Assembly (NCBI GenBank): GCA_019115485.1
Contig: DXDM01000042.1
Location: 1 to 57,421 of the forward strand
Length of the DNA stretch: 57,421 nucleotides
Source: Candidatus Barnesiella excrementavium
GTDB lineage: Bacteria > Bacteroidota > Bacteroidia > Bacteroidales > Barnesiellaceae
Reading direction: 5' to 3'
Below are positions 17,344-27,181 of the stretch, one piece after another. Positions within the stretch are counted from its first letter, which is position 1. The number at the start of each line of letters is the position of its first letter. The notes beneath the pieces were generated by a model. That model saw only the letters and a program-made list of their open reading frames with translations. It was not told where the DNA came from and did no database searches. The position numbers and the translations under genes were made by a program.

Positions 17344-19170
17344 ATGAAAGATTTTTTTTCGATTCTGCGGCGGTTTGTACCCCCTTATAAATATTACCTT
17401 GTTCTCAATATCTTTTTCAACATACTGGCATCGATATTGACGCTTTTCTCGTTTGCGCTCATTATCCCCATTCTGGAAATCCTGTTCAAGCTCAAACAGG
17501 CTACCTACACCTTCATGCCATGGGATTCCGGTTCGCTCAAAGATGTGGTAGTCAATAACTTCTATTACTACATTACGACGATTATCGACCAGGAGGGGCC
17601 CGGCTTTGCCCTGCTCATCTTGGGGGTGTTCCTCATGGTGATGACCTTCTTCAAGACGGCTGCCACCTATTTGAGTTCACACTTCATGATTCCGCTTCGG
17701 TCGGGCATCGTGCGTGACATTCGCAACTATGTATACGAGAAGGTGGTAAGCCTGCCCATCGGTTTCTTTACCAGCGAAAAGAAGGGCGATGTGATGGCGC
17801 GCATGTCGGGCGATGTGGGCGAAATCGAGAACTCAATCATGGCTTCGCTCGACATGATGTTCAAGAATCCCATTATGATTATCGTCTGCCTGGTCACGAT
17901 GTTTGCCATCAGCTGGCAGCTCACGGTCTTTGTGCTGATTCTCCTTCCCACGGCGGGATATATCATGGGGCAGGTGGGCAAGAAGCTCAAACGTCGTTCG
18001 CTCGAAGGGCAGAACCAGTGGGGGCTGCTGATGTCGATTATCGAGGAGACGTTGGGCGGATTGCGCATCATCAAGGCCTTTAATGCCGAGAACAAGATGA
18101 TCAGGTGGTTTCATGCCGAGAACAATGTGTTCTATCGCATCTCCAACCGCATCAACCGGCGGCAGGCGCTGGCACACCCCATGAGCGAGTTCCTGGGTAC
18201 CTGCACCATCTGTATCGTGCTGTGGTATGGCGGTTCGCTCATTCTTTCGGGGACGAGCAGCATCGACGCCGCTTCGTTCATCTACTATCTGGTTATCTTT
18301 TACAGCATCATCAATCCGGCCAAAGAGCTCTCGAAGGCAGCCTACTCGATACAGAAGGGATTGGCTTCGATGGTACGTGTCGACCTGATTCTTTCGGCCG
18401 TGAATCCCATACAGGATCCCGAGAAGCCGGTCGAGCTGACCGACATGAAGGAGGGTATCGAGTACCGCGACGTGTCGTTCCGCTATAACACCGAGAATGT
18501 GGTCAAGCACGTGAACCTCACCATCAAGAAGGGGCAGACGGTGGCTCTGGTGGGTCAGTCGGGTTCGGGCAAGTCGACAATGGCCGACCTCTTGCCCCGC
18601 TTCTACGATGTGAACGAGGGGGGCATCTACATCGACGGGGTGAACATCAAGGATTTCAGGGTGCGCGACTTGCGCGAGTTGATGGGGAACGTGAACCAGG
18701 AGGCTATCTTGTTCAACGACTCGTTCTACAACAACATCACTTTCGGCGTGGAGAATGCCACCATGGAGCAGGTAATCGAGGCGGCCAAGATTGCCAATGC
18801 CCACGACTTCATCATGGCTACCGAGGAGGGGTACGATACCTGTATCGGCGACCGGGGCAGCCGCTTGTCGGGAGGACAACGTCAACGGGTGAGCATTGCC
18901 CGGGCCATCTTGAAGAACCCGCCTATCCTGATTCTTGACGAGGCTACGTCGGCCCTCGATACCGAGTCGGAACGGCTCGTGCAGGAGGCGCTCGAAAACC
19001 TCATGCGCAACCGCACGACGCTGGTGATTGCCCACCGCCTCTCGACCATCAAGGATGCCGACCTCATCTGTGTGATGCACGAGGGCGAAATCGTGGAGCG
19101 GGGTCGTCACGACGAACTGATTAAACTCGACCGCTATTACAAGCGGTTGGTCGACATGCAGAAGTTTTAA
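17344..19170 (+). CDS. ABC exporter half-transporter, MsbA-like
   Basis: 608 residues, one membrane domain and one ATPase domain fused in that order. Six membrane helices lie within residues 20-340. The nucleotide-binding domain has Walker A GQSGSGKST (404-412), signature LSGGQRQR (508-515), Walker B LILILDEATSALD (from 527) and the H-loop His564 in VIAHRLST. Works as a homodimer. Lipid A-core flipping (MsbA role) is the best guess because it is divergent from an operon that builds a lipid-linked sugar; drug export is the alternative. Followed by a strong terminator at 19193-19222. Confidence 0.88.
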   Translation: MKDFFSILRRFVPPYKYYLVLNIFFNILASILTLFSFALIIPILEILFKLKQATYTFMPWDSGSLKDVVVNNFYYYITTIIDQEGPGFALLILGVFLMVMTFFKTAATYLSSHFMIPLRSGIVRDIRNYVYEKVVSLPIGFFTSEKKGDVMARMSGDVGEIENSIMASLDMMFKNPIMIIVCLVTMFAISWQLTVFVLILLPTAGYIMGQVGKKLKRRSLEGQNQWGLLMSIIEETLGGLRIIKAFNAENKMIRWFHAENNVFYRISNRINRRQALAHPMSEFLGTCTICIVLWYGGSLILSGTSSIDAASFIYYLVIFYSIINPAKELSKAAYSIQKGLASMVRVDLILSAVNPIQDPEKPVELTDMKEGIEYRDVSFRYNTENVVKHVNLTIKKGQTVALVGQSGSGKSTMADLLPRFYDVNEGGIYIDGVNIKDFRVRDLRELMGNVNQEAILFNDSFYNNITFGVENATMEQVIEAAKIANAHDFIMATEEGYDTCIGDRGSRLSGGQRQRVSIARAILKNPPILILDEATSALDTESERLVQEALENLMRNRTTLVIAHRLSTIKDADLICVMHEGEIVERGRHDELIKLDRYYKRLVDMQKF

Positions 19171-19192
19171 GCGTAGGTACAATATGGAAAGC

Positions 19193-19222
19193 AAAAAGCG
19201 CCGCTTTCATGCGGCGCTTTTT
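19193..19222. terminator. Bidirectional terminator between ABC exporter and xusC-like gene
   Basis: Perfect 12-bp stem (19193-19204 and 19211-19222) with a 6-nt loop, A-rich on the left and T-rich on the right, so it works on both strands. Confidence 0.88.
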
Positions 19223-19255
19223 GTTTGGGTGTTGGCGTGGGGGGGTAGACTGTCT

Positions 19256-20407
19256 TTAATGGACCACCCGGCGGCCGGCCCGGTTGTGGCGTTTGCGGTA
19301 GAGGCGCTTGATCCACAGGTAGTAGCCGGTGAGGGGCAACGTGGCGCCCAGCAGAGCGGCCAGGAACCACAGGATGCGCGAGGCGTTTCCGCCCCAGGCG
19401 CCGGTGTGAACGGCGTAAATCCACCCGCGCATCTTGCCCGAGGGGGCGGTCTCTTTGTAGAGCGAAGAGCCGGTAATCTTGCCCGATTGCGGGTCGAAGG
19501 TGTAACGGTCGCTCCCGCGGGTGTTGCCGTAGCGGTTGTTCGACACGCTGGCCGAGCCGTCGGTGATTTCGATTTTCAGGTTGTCGGGATTCGCGGCGGC
19601 CAGTTGGTCGTAGACCTGTTGCCAGCAGGCAAAGGGGCTCGGTTGGACGTCGGGCGAGGAGGGTCGGTCGGGACTGTTCCCCGGTTGGGCCGGTTGCTTT
19701 TGAGCCGGAGCCTTTGCACTCGTCTCTACCCCGAAGAGCTTGTAGAAGGCGGTGTTGTACCACTTGAACGACCAGGTGAGACCCGTGAGAGCCATGACCA
19801 GTACCAGCAACAGCACATAGATGCCCCCGGCGGCGTGCAGGTCGTGCCAGAAGCGGGCTTTGCCTTTGTGCAGGGCTATCTGTATGCCGTTTTTCAAGCC
19901 CTTGCGGGAACGGGGCCACCAGATGACAACACCGGTGATGAGAATGACGGCAAAGAGCAGGACACTCGTGCCGGTGACGAGGCGCCCCCAGAAGATGCCG
20001 CCGTCGGCCGGTTGGCTGTCGAGCAGCCAGCGGTGCAGCAAGAAGACGGTGCGATAGAAGGGCGAACGTTGGTATTGCCCTTTGATTTCGCCCGTGTAGG
20101 GGTCGATATAGACCGCTGCTCCCTTGGGAGCCGATAGGTTCACCTGGTAGGTACGGTCGGGTTGCGGGTAGACGGTGACGCCAGTTATCGGGGCTCCTTT
20201 GGTCCGCTGGCTCTCCACCTTTTCCACCAACGTGCCGAGGGGCAGCGGGTGGTCGCCGACTTTTTCTACATAGTAGAGGGGACGGTTGGTAAGTTGGGCG
20301 ATTTGGTCTTCGAAGACCAGCAGGGCTCCGGTAAAACAGATGATGGTAATGATGAGGCCGAACGGTATCGCCAGCCATAGGTGTATCTTACGGAATGCTT
20401 TTCTCAT
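19256..20407 (-). CDS. PepSY-domain inner-membrane protein, XusC-like iron/siderophore reductase
   Basis: 383 residues with four membrane helices: about 13-35 (IPFGLIITIICFTGALLVF), 140-165, 195-215 and 345-365. Two PepSY-type periplasmic segments lie between them, and conserved histidines are found at membrane edges (KIHLWL, LHRWL, DLHAAGG, VHTGAWGG), which in this family are proposed to bind haem for electron transfer. The closest known setting is the xenosiderophore operon of Bacteroides thetaiotaomicron, where the third protein, XusC, is a PepSY inner-membrane protein thought to reduce ferric siderophore. Here it is the third gene after the TonB receptor and the DUF4374 lipoprotein. A hairpin with a T tract lies just before it, so its level may be lower than that of the first two genes. 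Confidence 0.85.
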   Translation of the reverse strand: MRKAFRKIHLWLAIPFGLIITIICFTGALLVFEDQIAQLTNRPLYYVEKVGDHPLPLGTLVEKVESQRTKGAPITGVTVYPQPDRTYQVNLSAPKGAAVYIDPYTGEIKGQYQRSPFYRTVFLLHRWLLDSQPADGGIFWGRLVTGTSVLLFAVILITGVVIWWPRSRKGLKNGIQIALHKGKARFWHDLHAAGGIYVLLLVLVMALTGLTWSFKWYNTAFYKLFGVETSAKAPAQKQPAQPGNSPDRPSSPDVQPSPFACWQQVYDQLAAANPDNLKIEITDGSASVSNNRYGNTRGSDRYTFDPQSGKITGSSLYKETAPSGKMRGWIYAVHTGAWGGNASRILWFLAALLGATLPLTGYYLWIKRLYRKRHNRAGRRVVH

Positions 20408-20433
20408 AGGGAATCCTTTCTTTTCAAGTGTAA

Positions 20434-20475
20434 AATTAAAAAGAACCTGCGAAAATAAGGTTCATCGGCAGGTCC
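20434..20475 (-). terminator. Terminator or attenuator between xusB-like and xusC-like genes
   Basis: Two overlapping, mutually exclusive stems: 20445-20450 with 20468-20473, and 20443-20448 with 20458-20463. Both are followed on the minus strand by a U-rich run. It lies between two genes of one operon, so partial termination is more likely than a full stop. Confidence 0.55.
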
Positions 20476-20492
20476 TTTTTTTCGATGCGAGG

Positions 20493-21980
<1,488 letters not shown>

Positions 21981-22022
21981 TTATATTTTGGATTAGTGAT
22001 TGGTTTTGAATGGTATATCGGT

Positions 22023-24470
22023 TTAGTCGCCAAAGTGGACCCGGATTTTCCCGTAGAAGGCCCGGCCCGCTTTTTGTAGGCTGAAATTGTCGTAAAGTTT
22101 CTCGTCGGTAAAGTTGCGGCACTCGAACGCGAGGTTGTAGCGTCCGTTGTGCAGGCTGTAACTGATTGAGAGGTTGTGCGAGAACTGGTCGGGAATCATG
22201 TAGGCGCTGCTGTTGGTACCTATCACCTCGGAGTTGTAGCAGAAGCTGTGCAGATACTGGTTGTCGTAGGTGAGGGTAAGCAGGTTGCCTTTCCGGCCCA
22301 GGTCGTGCCAGTAGAGGCTGATGTCGCTGTCGGCAAAGAGGTAGGGCACGTTGGCCATGCGGGCCTTGTAGGTGAGGTTGGGGGTGGAGTTGCCGGTACT
22401 GCCGATCTGGTAGGGTTCCATGTCGCGCACGTCCATCTGCGAGAAGTTGCCGCCCAGGCTCAGCCAGCGGGCCAGGCCGTATCGGGCCGATAGGTTGTAG
22501 CCTTTGGTCACCACCTTGCCGTAGTTGGTGTAGGTGGCATTCTCCTTGCCCCCGCTCAGATCCTGAATGTTGCGTTGGATATAGTCGCGGGTGTTGCGGT
22601 AGATGAGTCCGCCCTCGATGTAGAACGAGTGTGGCTCGATGGTGCGGGCGTAGCTGAGGTTGAGGTTGACGTTGTGGCTCTTCTCGGGCCGGAGGTCGAC
22701 CTGTCCGCTTTCGAGGTCTTCGTCGCCAAACATCTCTTCGATGGAGGGCAGGCGGCAGGCTCGTTCGTAGGAGAGTTTCGCCTGCAACCCGGGCAGGACG
22801 AAATAGGTGCCCGCGGCCCCGTAGCCAAACTGCTGCACGGTGCGCTCTACCAGCACGTAGTCGGTGCCCTTGTCGTCGGTGGCTACGGGTCCCGATACAT
22901 GTTGGTGGTAATATTTGCCGAATACCGAGAGGTTCCAGCGGTCGGAGGGCATGAGTCGGTAGGAGAGTCCGGAGATGTTTTTGCGGGTCTCCTTGGCAAA
23001 CTCGTCCTTGATTTCGGCCCCGGTGAGCAACGACGTGTTGGTGCGGTGGAAGGCATTCCACACGTGGTTGAAGGTGAGGGTGTGGGCCCGCCCCATGCGG
23101 TAGTTGAGGGTGGCGGTAGCGTTCCAGTTGTCGTTGTAGGCTCGGGCGTACTGCTCGCTCTGCTCGCCCCGGCCGTTGGTGTTGAGGCGCCGCTCGCCCA
23201 GCCAGTTGTAGCGGTAGCTGGCGGTGTCGATATTGTTGGTGGTGTTGCGGTTGTAGTTGGCCGTGAGGGTGAGGTCGAGCCCGCGGGTAAGGAGGTCGCG
23301 CTTGCGGTATTCGAGCGAGGGCATGAGCGAATGGCCCCGGCGGTGCTTCTCGCCGAAGACGGTGTGTTGCCGCACGCCGGTCTGTATCTCTTTGTACATC
23401 TGCGAGTAGGTGAAGCCCAGCATGAGGCGGTCGGCCCAGGGCTTGTCGGTTATCCCCACCTTGGCTACGACGGCCTCGTTGTGGTAGGTGTCGTTGAAGC
23501 GACGCACCCGGAATACCTCGTCGGTGATGATTGAAGAACCGTCGGCGTTCCACTGCTCCACGTGGTCGGCATCGACCTGGTAGTTGTTGTCGGAGTAGTT
23601 TTGAAAAAGGTTGATTTCATAGGTGAGTCCGCTCTTGAAACTTTGCCCGAAATTGAGATAGGACTTGTGGGTGTTGAACGACCCGTAGGAGTAGGCGGCA
23701 TCGAGAAACCAGTTGCGGCGCTGCTTGTTGGTGACGATGTTGATGACCCCGCCGATGGCGTCGGTACCGAAGCCGACGGGTACGACCCCTTTGTAGACTT
23801 CGATGCGATTGGCAAAGCTGATGGGTATGTTGTTCAGCCCGAAGGAGCTGCCTACTCCCTCCTGTGGCACGCCGTCGATGAATACCTTCACGTGCTTGCC
23901 GCTGAATCCGTCGAGCATGAGCTGCATCTCGGAGCCCACGCCGCCCGATTCGCGCAGTTTCATGCCCGGGGCCTTGGCCAGGGCGTCGCTCAGGTTCTTG
24001 GTCGAGTTCTGCATCTCGCGGGTATCGACGGCCACGGCGTTGTAGGCCGAGCGTTTTACCCGGTTCACCCCGGTGGCAACTACCGTCACCTCGTCGAGGG
24101 TCTGGGCCTTGGGGGTGAGGGCGATATCGAGATTGAGGTGTTCGCCCCGTTTCAGCGCAAGCGGTTTTTCGAAGGGTTCGTAGCCGATGGCCGAGACCAC
24201 CAGCGTGTAGTCGCCGGGTCGGGTTTTGAGCCGGTATCGGCCCTGTTCGTCGGTAGTGCCGCCCGAGTCTCCCCCTTTGAGGTAGACGGAGGCAAAGTCG
24301 ACCGCTTGGACGGCTCCCGCCTCGGTCGACGAGATTCGACCCGAGACGATGGCTGCGGCCGGGTGTCCCTCCCGGTGGTGCCGGTGTTGGGCCAGCCCGG
24401 CGAGGGAGCCGAAGGGTAGAACATTATATAAACAGGCAGACAGGAGTATTCCCCATTTTACTTTCCCCAT
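22023..24470 (-). CDS. TonB-dependent receptor, XusA-like
   Basis: 815 residues from ATG 24470 (MGKVKWGILLSACL, signal peptide ending near LAGLAQ); a GTG two codons earlier is less likely. After a short His-rich stretch (HRHHREGH) come a carboxypeptidase-D-like regulatory domain (about 42-122), a TonB-box region LDEVTVVATG (about 126-135), the plug (about 138-245; VFIDGVPQEGVG, YKGVVPVGFGTDAIGGVINIVTNK) and a 22-strand-type barrel ending AFYGKIRVHFGD. It would bring a ferric siderophore across the outer membrane using TonB energy. First gene of the operon, with a strong promoter at 24512-24542. The immediate neighbours (DUF4374 lipoprotein and PepSY protein) support iron uptake over sugar uptake. 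Confidence 0.9.
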   Translation of the reverse strand: MGKVKWGILLSACLYNVLPFGSLAGLAQHRHHREGHPAAAIVSGRISSTEAGAVQAVDFASVYLKGGDSGGTTDEQGRYRLKTRPGDYTLVVSAIGYEPFEKPLALKRGEHLNLDIALTPKAQTLDEVTVVATGVNRVKRSAYNAVAVDTREMQNSTKNLSDALAKAPGMKLRESGGVGSEMQLMLDGFSGKHVKVFIDGVPQEGVGSSFGLNNIPISFANRIEVYKGVVPVGFGTDAIGGVINIVTNKQRRNWFLDAAYSYGSFNTHKSYLNFGQSFKSGLTYEINLFQNYSDNNYQVDADHVEQWNADGSSIITDEVFRVRRFNDTYHNEAVVAKVGITDKPWADRLMLGFTYSQMYKEIQTGVRQHTVFGEKHRRGHSLMPSLEYRKRDLLTRGLDLTLTANYNRNTTNNIDTASYRYNWLGERRLNTNGRGEQSEQYARAYNDNWNATATLNYRMGRAHTLTFNHVWNAFHRTNTSLLTGAEIKDEFAKETRKNISGLSYRLMPSDRWNLSVFGKYYHQHVSGPVATDDKGTDYVLVERTVQQFGYGAAGTYFVLPGLQAKLSYERACRLPSIEEMFGDEDLESGQVDLRPEKSHNVNLNLSYARTIEPHSFYIEGGLIYRNTRDYIQRNIQDLSGGKENATYTNYGKVVTKGYNLSARYGLARWLSLGGNFSQMDVRDMEPYQIGSTGNSTPNLTYKARMANVPYLFADSDISLYWHDLGRKGNLLTLTYDNQYLHSFCYNSEVIGTNSSAYMIPDQFSHNLSISYSLHNGRYNLAFECRNFTDEKLYDNFSLQKAGRAFYGKIRVHFGD

Positions 24471-24511
24471 AATCACTTTCCTCTGAAAAGTTTACAATTA
24501 TTTATTCGCTG

Positions 24512-24542
24512 CAAAATTACCGCTCCCCCCGAGGCGGTACAA
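24512..24542 (-). promoter_or_regulatory. Promoter of the xusABC-like operon
   Basis: Minus-strand TTG (24540-24542), 20 bp, TAATTTTG (24512-24519). Exact consensus and spacing. No clear Fur palindrome was recognised next to it. Confidence 0.68.
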
Positions 24543-24663
24543 TCGCATGATATAGGTATTGTGGTTTATCCCTCTCCCCATTCGTGGTGAGAGGCGGTGC
24601 GCTTCCAGAAGGGGTGGAAGAGGTGCCGCGGTTGGGGGCACGGTGAAAAAACAGGGCCTGAAT

Positions 24664-24695
24664 TTGTCGTAACTCCCGTTTTTTGTGTATGTTTG
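24664..24695 (+). promoter_or_regulatory. Promoter of the small exported protein, nearly leaderless
   Basis: TTG (24664-24666), 21 bp, TATGTTTG (24688-24695). The ATG begins only 4 bp after the -7 box, about where transcription should start. Confidence 0.65.
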
Positions 24696-24699
24696 CAGT

Positions 24700-25107
24700 A
24701 TGAAAGGTTTTGTGAAACATCTGTTTGTCTTCTCTCTGGCCCTGGTACTGGGGTGTGCTTTGGCACTGCTGCATGTGGCCGAGGCGGAGGAGGCGTATGC
24801 TTCGGTTCACGGAACCACGACTCCCTATACCTTGGTTGATACCGAGGGGCATGCGCACCACCCGGGGCAGAGTTTCGTTGCCATCATTCCGGCCGAACGG
24901 ATTGCCGCCGTCAATCAGGTGCGATTCCCCTCGTCGCCGGTGGCCGAGCGGGTGGGGAGCCATGCCGCATTCTCTTGTGTGCAGCATTGTTGCTGCCAAC
25001 TCATGGCCCTTCGCGAGAAGTCGATTCGACACGATTACGAGGGGTATAGAGCCCAGTTGTGTTCGCGCGGGCATTATCTTTATTCACTCTGCAAAATGCT
25101 GATTTAG
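24700..25107 (+). CDS. Small exported His/Cys-rich protein of unknown function
   Basis: 135 residues from ATG 24700 (MKGFVKHLFVFSLALVLGCALALLHVAEA, signal peptide or anchor). The mature part contains a histidine cluster (GHAHH) and a striking CVQHCCCQL segment with four cysteines and one histidine, then two more cysteines near the C-terminus (AQLCSRGHYLYSLCKML). This composition suggests metal binding or disulfides. I do not recognise a named family. It is divergent from the xusABC-like operon; small exported proteins often flank metal receptors in Bacteroidales, so a link to metal handling is a guess from position and composition. The start codon lies at the predicted transcription start, so the mRNA would have almost no leader. 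Confidence 0.7.
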   Translation: MKGFVKHLFVFSLALVLGCALALLHVAEAEEAYASVHGTTTPYTLVDTEGHAHHPGQSFVAIIPAERIAAVNQVRFPSSPVAERVGSHAAFSCVQHCCCQLMALREKSIRHDYEGYRAQLCSRGHYLYSLCKMLI

Positions 25108-25111
25108 TGGA

Positions 25112-25130
25112 GGGCAGGTTGCACCTGCCC
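25112..25130 (+). terminator. Weak hairpin after the small exported protein gene
   Basis: 8-bp stem (25112-25119 with 25123-25130) and 3-nt loop directly after the stop codon, without a T tract. Confidence 0.4.
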
Positions 25131-25269
25131 GCTGACAGAAGCCGGTTTGCCGCTTCTGGCCCTCTTGTCGTGCCCGTGGGTACGGCCGGACGGATTCCCG
25201 TGTATGGTTGCGGGAAAAGGCGAATCGTTATACTTATATTTTTTATCATCTAATCAGCATTACAAGAAA

Positions 25270-25803
25270 ATGGAAAATAAAGAGAAAGAGACCACGGTCT
25301 CTAAATTTGCAGAGAATCCCTATGTAGAAATCAAAAAGAAAGTTTCGATGGCCGGTGTGTGGTCGGTATTGGTTGCCGTGGTGGCTTTTGTGGCTTCGGG
25401 TTTCATGACCGATCCGCAATCGTCGCTGAAACTTTTCCTTATCGTGTTGGGCGTGTGCTTCCTCATCTACGGACTCATCAAACTGGCCGTGGGTAACAAG
25501 GTGGCTGTTTGCCGGGCCAACGGCAAGGTGTTGAAAAAACATGAACTTCTCTTCGAGAGCAGCGAGGTGTCGCGCCTGAAACAGATGGTCGAGTCGGGGA
25601 ATTTCCAGTCGATCGGTACCCTGCCCCGTGCCGTAGGTCATAAGGCGGGAGCCAAGTTGACCCTCTTTATCGACGCCGACCAGAGCTTTGCCACCGCTCA
25701 GGTTTCGGAGTTTATTCCGTTTGACTATGAGCCGGTGATGTCGCCCATGAGTTACAACGGCGACAGTGTGAAGGCGATTGCCGCCCTCACTCAGGCTGCT
25801 TGA
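25270..25803 (+). CDS. Small membrane protein of unknown function
   Basis: 177 residues from ATG 25270 (MENKEKETTVSKFAENPYVEIKKK). The frame is open further upstream but has no plausible N-terminus there. A charged cytoplasmic start of about 28 residues is followed by two membrane helices (about 30-48 and 56-74), then a soluble domain of about 100 residues with KKHELLFESSEVSRLKQMV and a mixed alpha/beta pattern ending in AALTQAA. No signal peptide and no known catalytic motif. It stands alone between the small exported protein and a terminator. I do not recognise the family; similar two-helix cytoplasmic-domain proteins are frequent in Bacteroidales. Confidence 0.75.
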   Translation: MENKEKETTVSKFAENPYVEIKKKVSMAGVWSVLVAVVAFVASGFMTDPQSSLKLFLIVLGVCFLIYGLIKLAVGNKVAVCRANGKVLKKHELLFESSEVSRLKQMVESGNFQSIGTLPRAVGHKAGAKLTLFIDADQSFATAQVSEFIPFDYEPVMSPMSYNGDSVKAIAALTQAA

Positions 25804-25927
25804 ATATAAATTCATGATTCCCCTGCGGAAGTGGATATAGGTTGAATGCCACTCCGCCTATTGGGCCAAGGAAAAGGGGACGAAAGAATTGAGATATTGC
25901 ACGTTGCGTATCTTGATGTGTTTGTTG

Positions 25928-25970
25928 AAAATGCCTTCTGTCTGTATTCGCAGGCGGGGGCATTTTTTTG
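25928..25970 (+). terminator. Intrinsic terminator after the small membrane protein gene
   Basis: 8-bp outer stem (25928-25935 with 25959-25966) followed by a T run to 25969. Confidence 0.6.
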
Positions 25971-25999
25971 AGATGCAGCTGCCGTGGTCGTGGTCGCCT

Positions 26000-26908
26000 T
26001 TACAGAAAGGCGGTGAGCAGCGGAATGCTCAGGACTGAGAGAAGGGTGGTGATAAAGGTTCCCTCGGCCATGACTACCTCGCCCCGCTTGTACTTGATGC
26101 AGAAGAGGGTGCCATAGGAGGCGACGGGCATGGCGGCCAGCACCACGTTGATGTTGGCAATGGTCTCATCGACCTGGCACAGGCGCGAAAGGTAGAGAAT
26201 AAGCAGGGGTATCAGCATCAACCGCAGAGCCGACATAAGGTAGATGGTGGGGTTCCCGAACATGCGCCGGACGGGAACCTGGGCTATCGACGAGCCGATG
26301 ATGAGCAGGGCTGCCGGTACGGTCACGTTGCCCAACAGGTGGAAGGGTGTACTGATGACGAGCGGCGGTATCCAGCCGGTCACTACAATCAGAATCGAGA
26401 GATACGAGGCAATCATGGCCGGACTGTACAAGGTGCTCCAATCGAAACGCATCTTCTTCTGGTCGCCCGAGATGAAGAGGGTGCCGAAGACAAATATCAG
26501 CAGGGTGCTGGGGATGTTGAGAATGCTGGCATAGAACACCGCACTGGGCCCGAAGATGGAGGCTACGATGGGGTACCCGATGAACCCGACATTGCCAAAG
26601 GCAAGCATGAAACTGTACACGCCCCGATCCGCGGGGGCGATGTGCAGGTAACGCGGCAGCAGCATGGCGGACCCGATGAGCAGCGTGTAGGTGACGATGC
26701 CCACGACAAGCAGCGGCAGAATAAGGCCTCTGTCGGGGAGGGTGTCGCCCATGACCGACGAGAGTATGAGGCAGGGGCAGGTGACGTTGATGACCAGCTC
26801 GGAGAGTTTGCGGTCGAACTCGGCATCCATCATGCCTGTTTTGCTCAGATAATAGCCGACGATTACCAATGCGAACAGGATAATCATCTGCGTTGTGATT
26901 GCGTCCAT
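26000..26908 (-). CDS. AEC-family permease (auxin efflux carrier-like)
   Basis: 302 residues from ATG 26908 (MDAITTQMIILFALVIVGYYLSKTGMM). About ten membrane helices in two sets of five, with the family features FDRKLSELVINVTCPCLI in the first half, AFGNVGFIGYPI near the middle and MPVASYGTLFCIKY near the end. Bacterial AEC proteins carry small organic acids such as malate or related anions. The frame continues upstream, but that part runs through the -7 box and the repeated promoter region, so the shorter start is preferred. Divergent from the aminotransferase gene. Substrate unknown. Confidence 0.87.
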   Translation of the reverse strand: MDAITTQMIILFALVIVGYYLSKTGMMDAEFDRKLSELVINVTCPCLILSSVMGDTLPDRGLILPLLVVGIVTYTLLIGSAMLLPRYLHIAPADRGVYSFMLAFGNVGFIGYPIVASIFGPSAVFYASILNIPSTLLIFVFGTLFISGDQKKMRFDWSTLYSPAMIASYLSILIVVTGWIPPLVISTPFHLLGNVTVPAALLIIGSSIAQVPVRRMFGNPTIYLMSALRLMLIPLLILYLSRLCQVDETIANINVVLAAMPVASYGTLFCIKYKRGEVVMAEGTFITTLLSVLSIPLLTAFL

Positions 26909-26934
26909 AAAATCTTTTTCCCTTAAAAAACGTG

Positions 26935-26942
26935 CAAAGATA
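26935..26942 (-). promoter_or_regulatory. -7 element for the AEC permease gene
   Basis: Minus-strand TATCTTTG, 26 bp before the start codon. It is the same 8-mer as the three plus-strand boxes in the neighbouring repeats. Confidence 0.5.
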
Positions 26943-26945
26943 GTG

Positions 26946-27150
26946 AAAACTGAGGCAAATATGATTCGTTTGTGCCCGACTTTGCCTATCTTTGTAGAAG
27001 ATAGGAGGCGTCTCAGCATAAAAATCAGGCAAACTTGTTTTTCTGTTTTCGACTTTCGCTATCTTTGTAGAAAATAGAAGGCGGCTCGGTATAGTCAAAC
27101 TCGAAAACTGCGTTTTCATTTGTCTCTACTCTCGCCTTTCGCTATCTTTG
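26946..27150 (+). repeat. Three tandem promoter-bearing repeat units before the aminotransferase gene
   Basis: Three related units, each ending in or containing TATCTTTG: at 26987-26994, 27060-27067 and 27143-27150. The cores of units 1 and 2 (26978-27020 and 27051-27093) are identical at 36 of 43 positions. Unit 3 keeps 18 of 19 positions of the segment before and through the box (27132-27150 against 27049-27067). The A-rich, GGCAAA-containing parts before units 1 and 2 are also similar. The period is 73 then 83 bp. In unit 1 the box lies in a small hairpin (26986-26992 with 26998-27004). Confidence 0.7.
27120..27150 (+). promoter_or_regulatory. Proximal promoter of the aminotransferase gene
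   Basis: TTG (27120-27122), 20 bp, TATCTTTG (27143-27150), 31 bp before the start codon. This is the only one of the three repeated boxes with an ideally spaced TTG; the second has one at 22 bp (27035-27037). Confidence 0.7.
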
Positions 27151-27181
27151 AACCCTATAAAACCTAAAAACAGCTATTCTC

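Noticed and set aside
25999-27119. Longer N-termini for the AEC permease reaching into the repeat region
   Set aside because: They would run through the divergent promoters and add repeated, non-hydrophobic sequence absent from the family; ATG 26908 gives the normal start.
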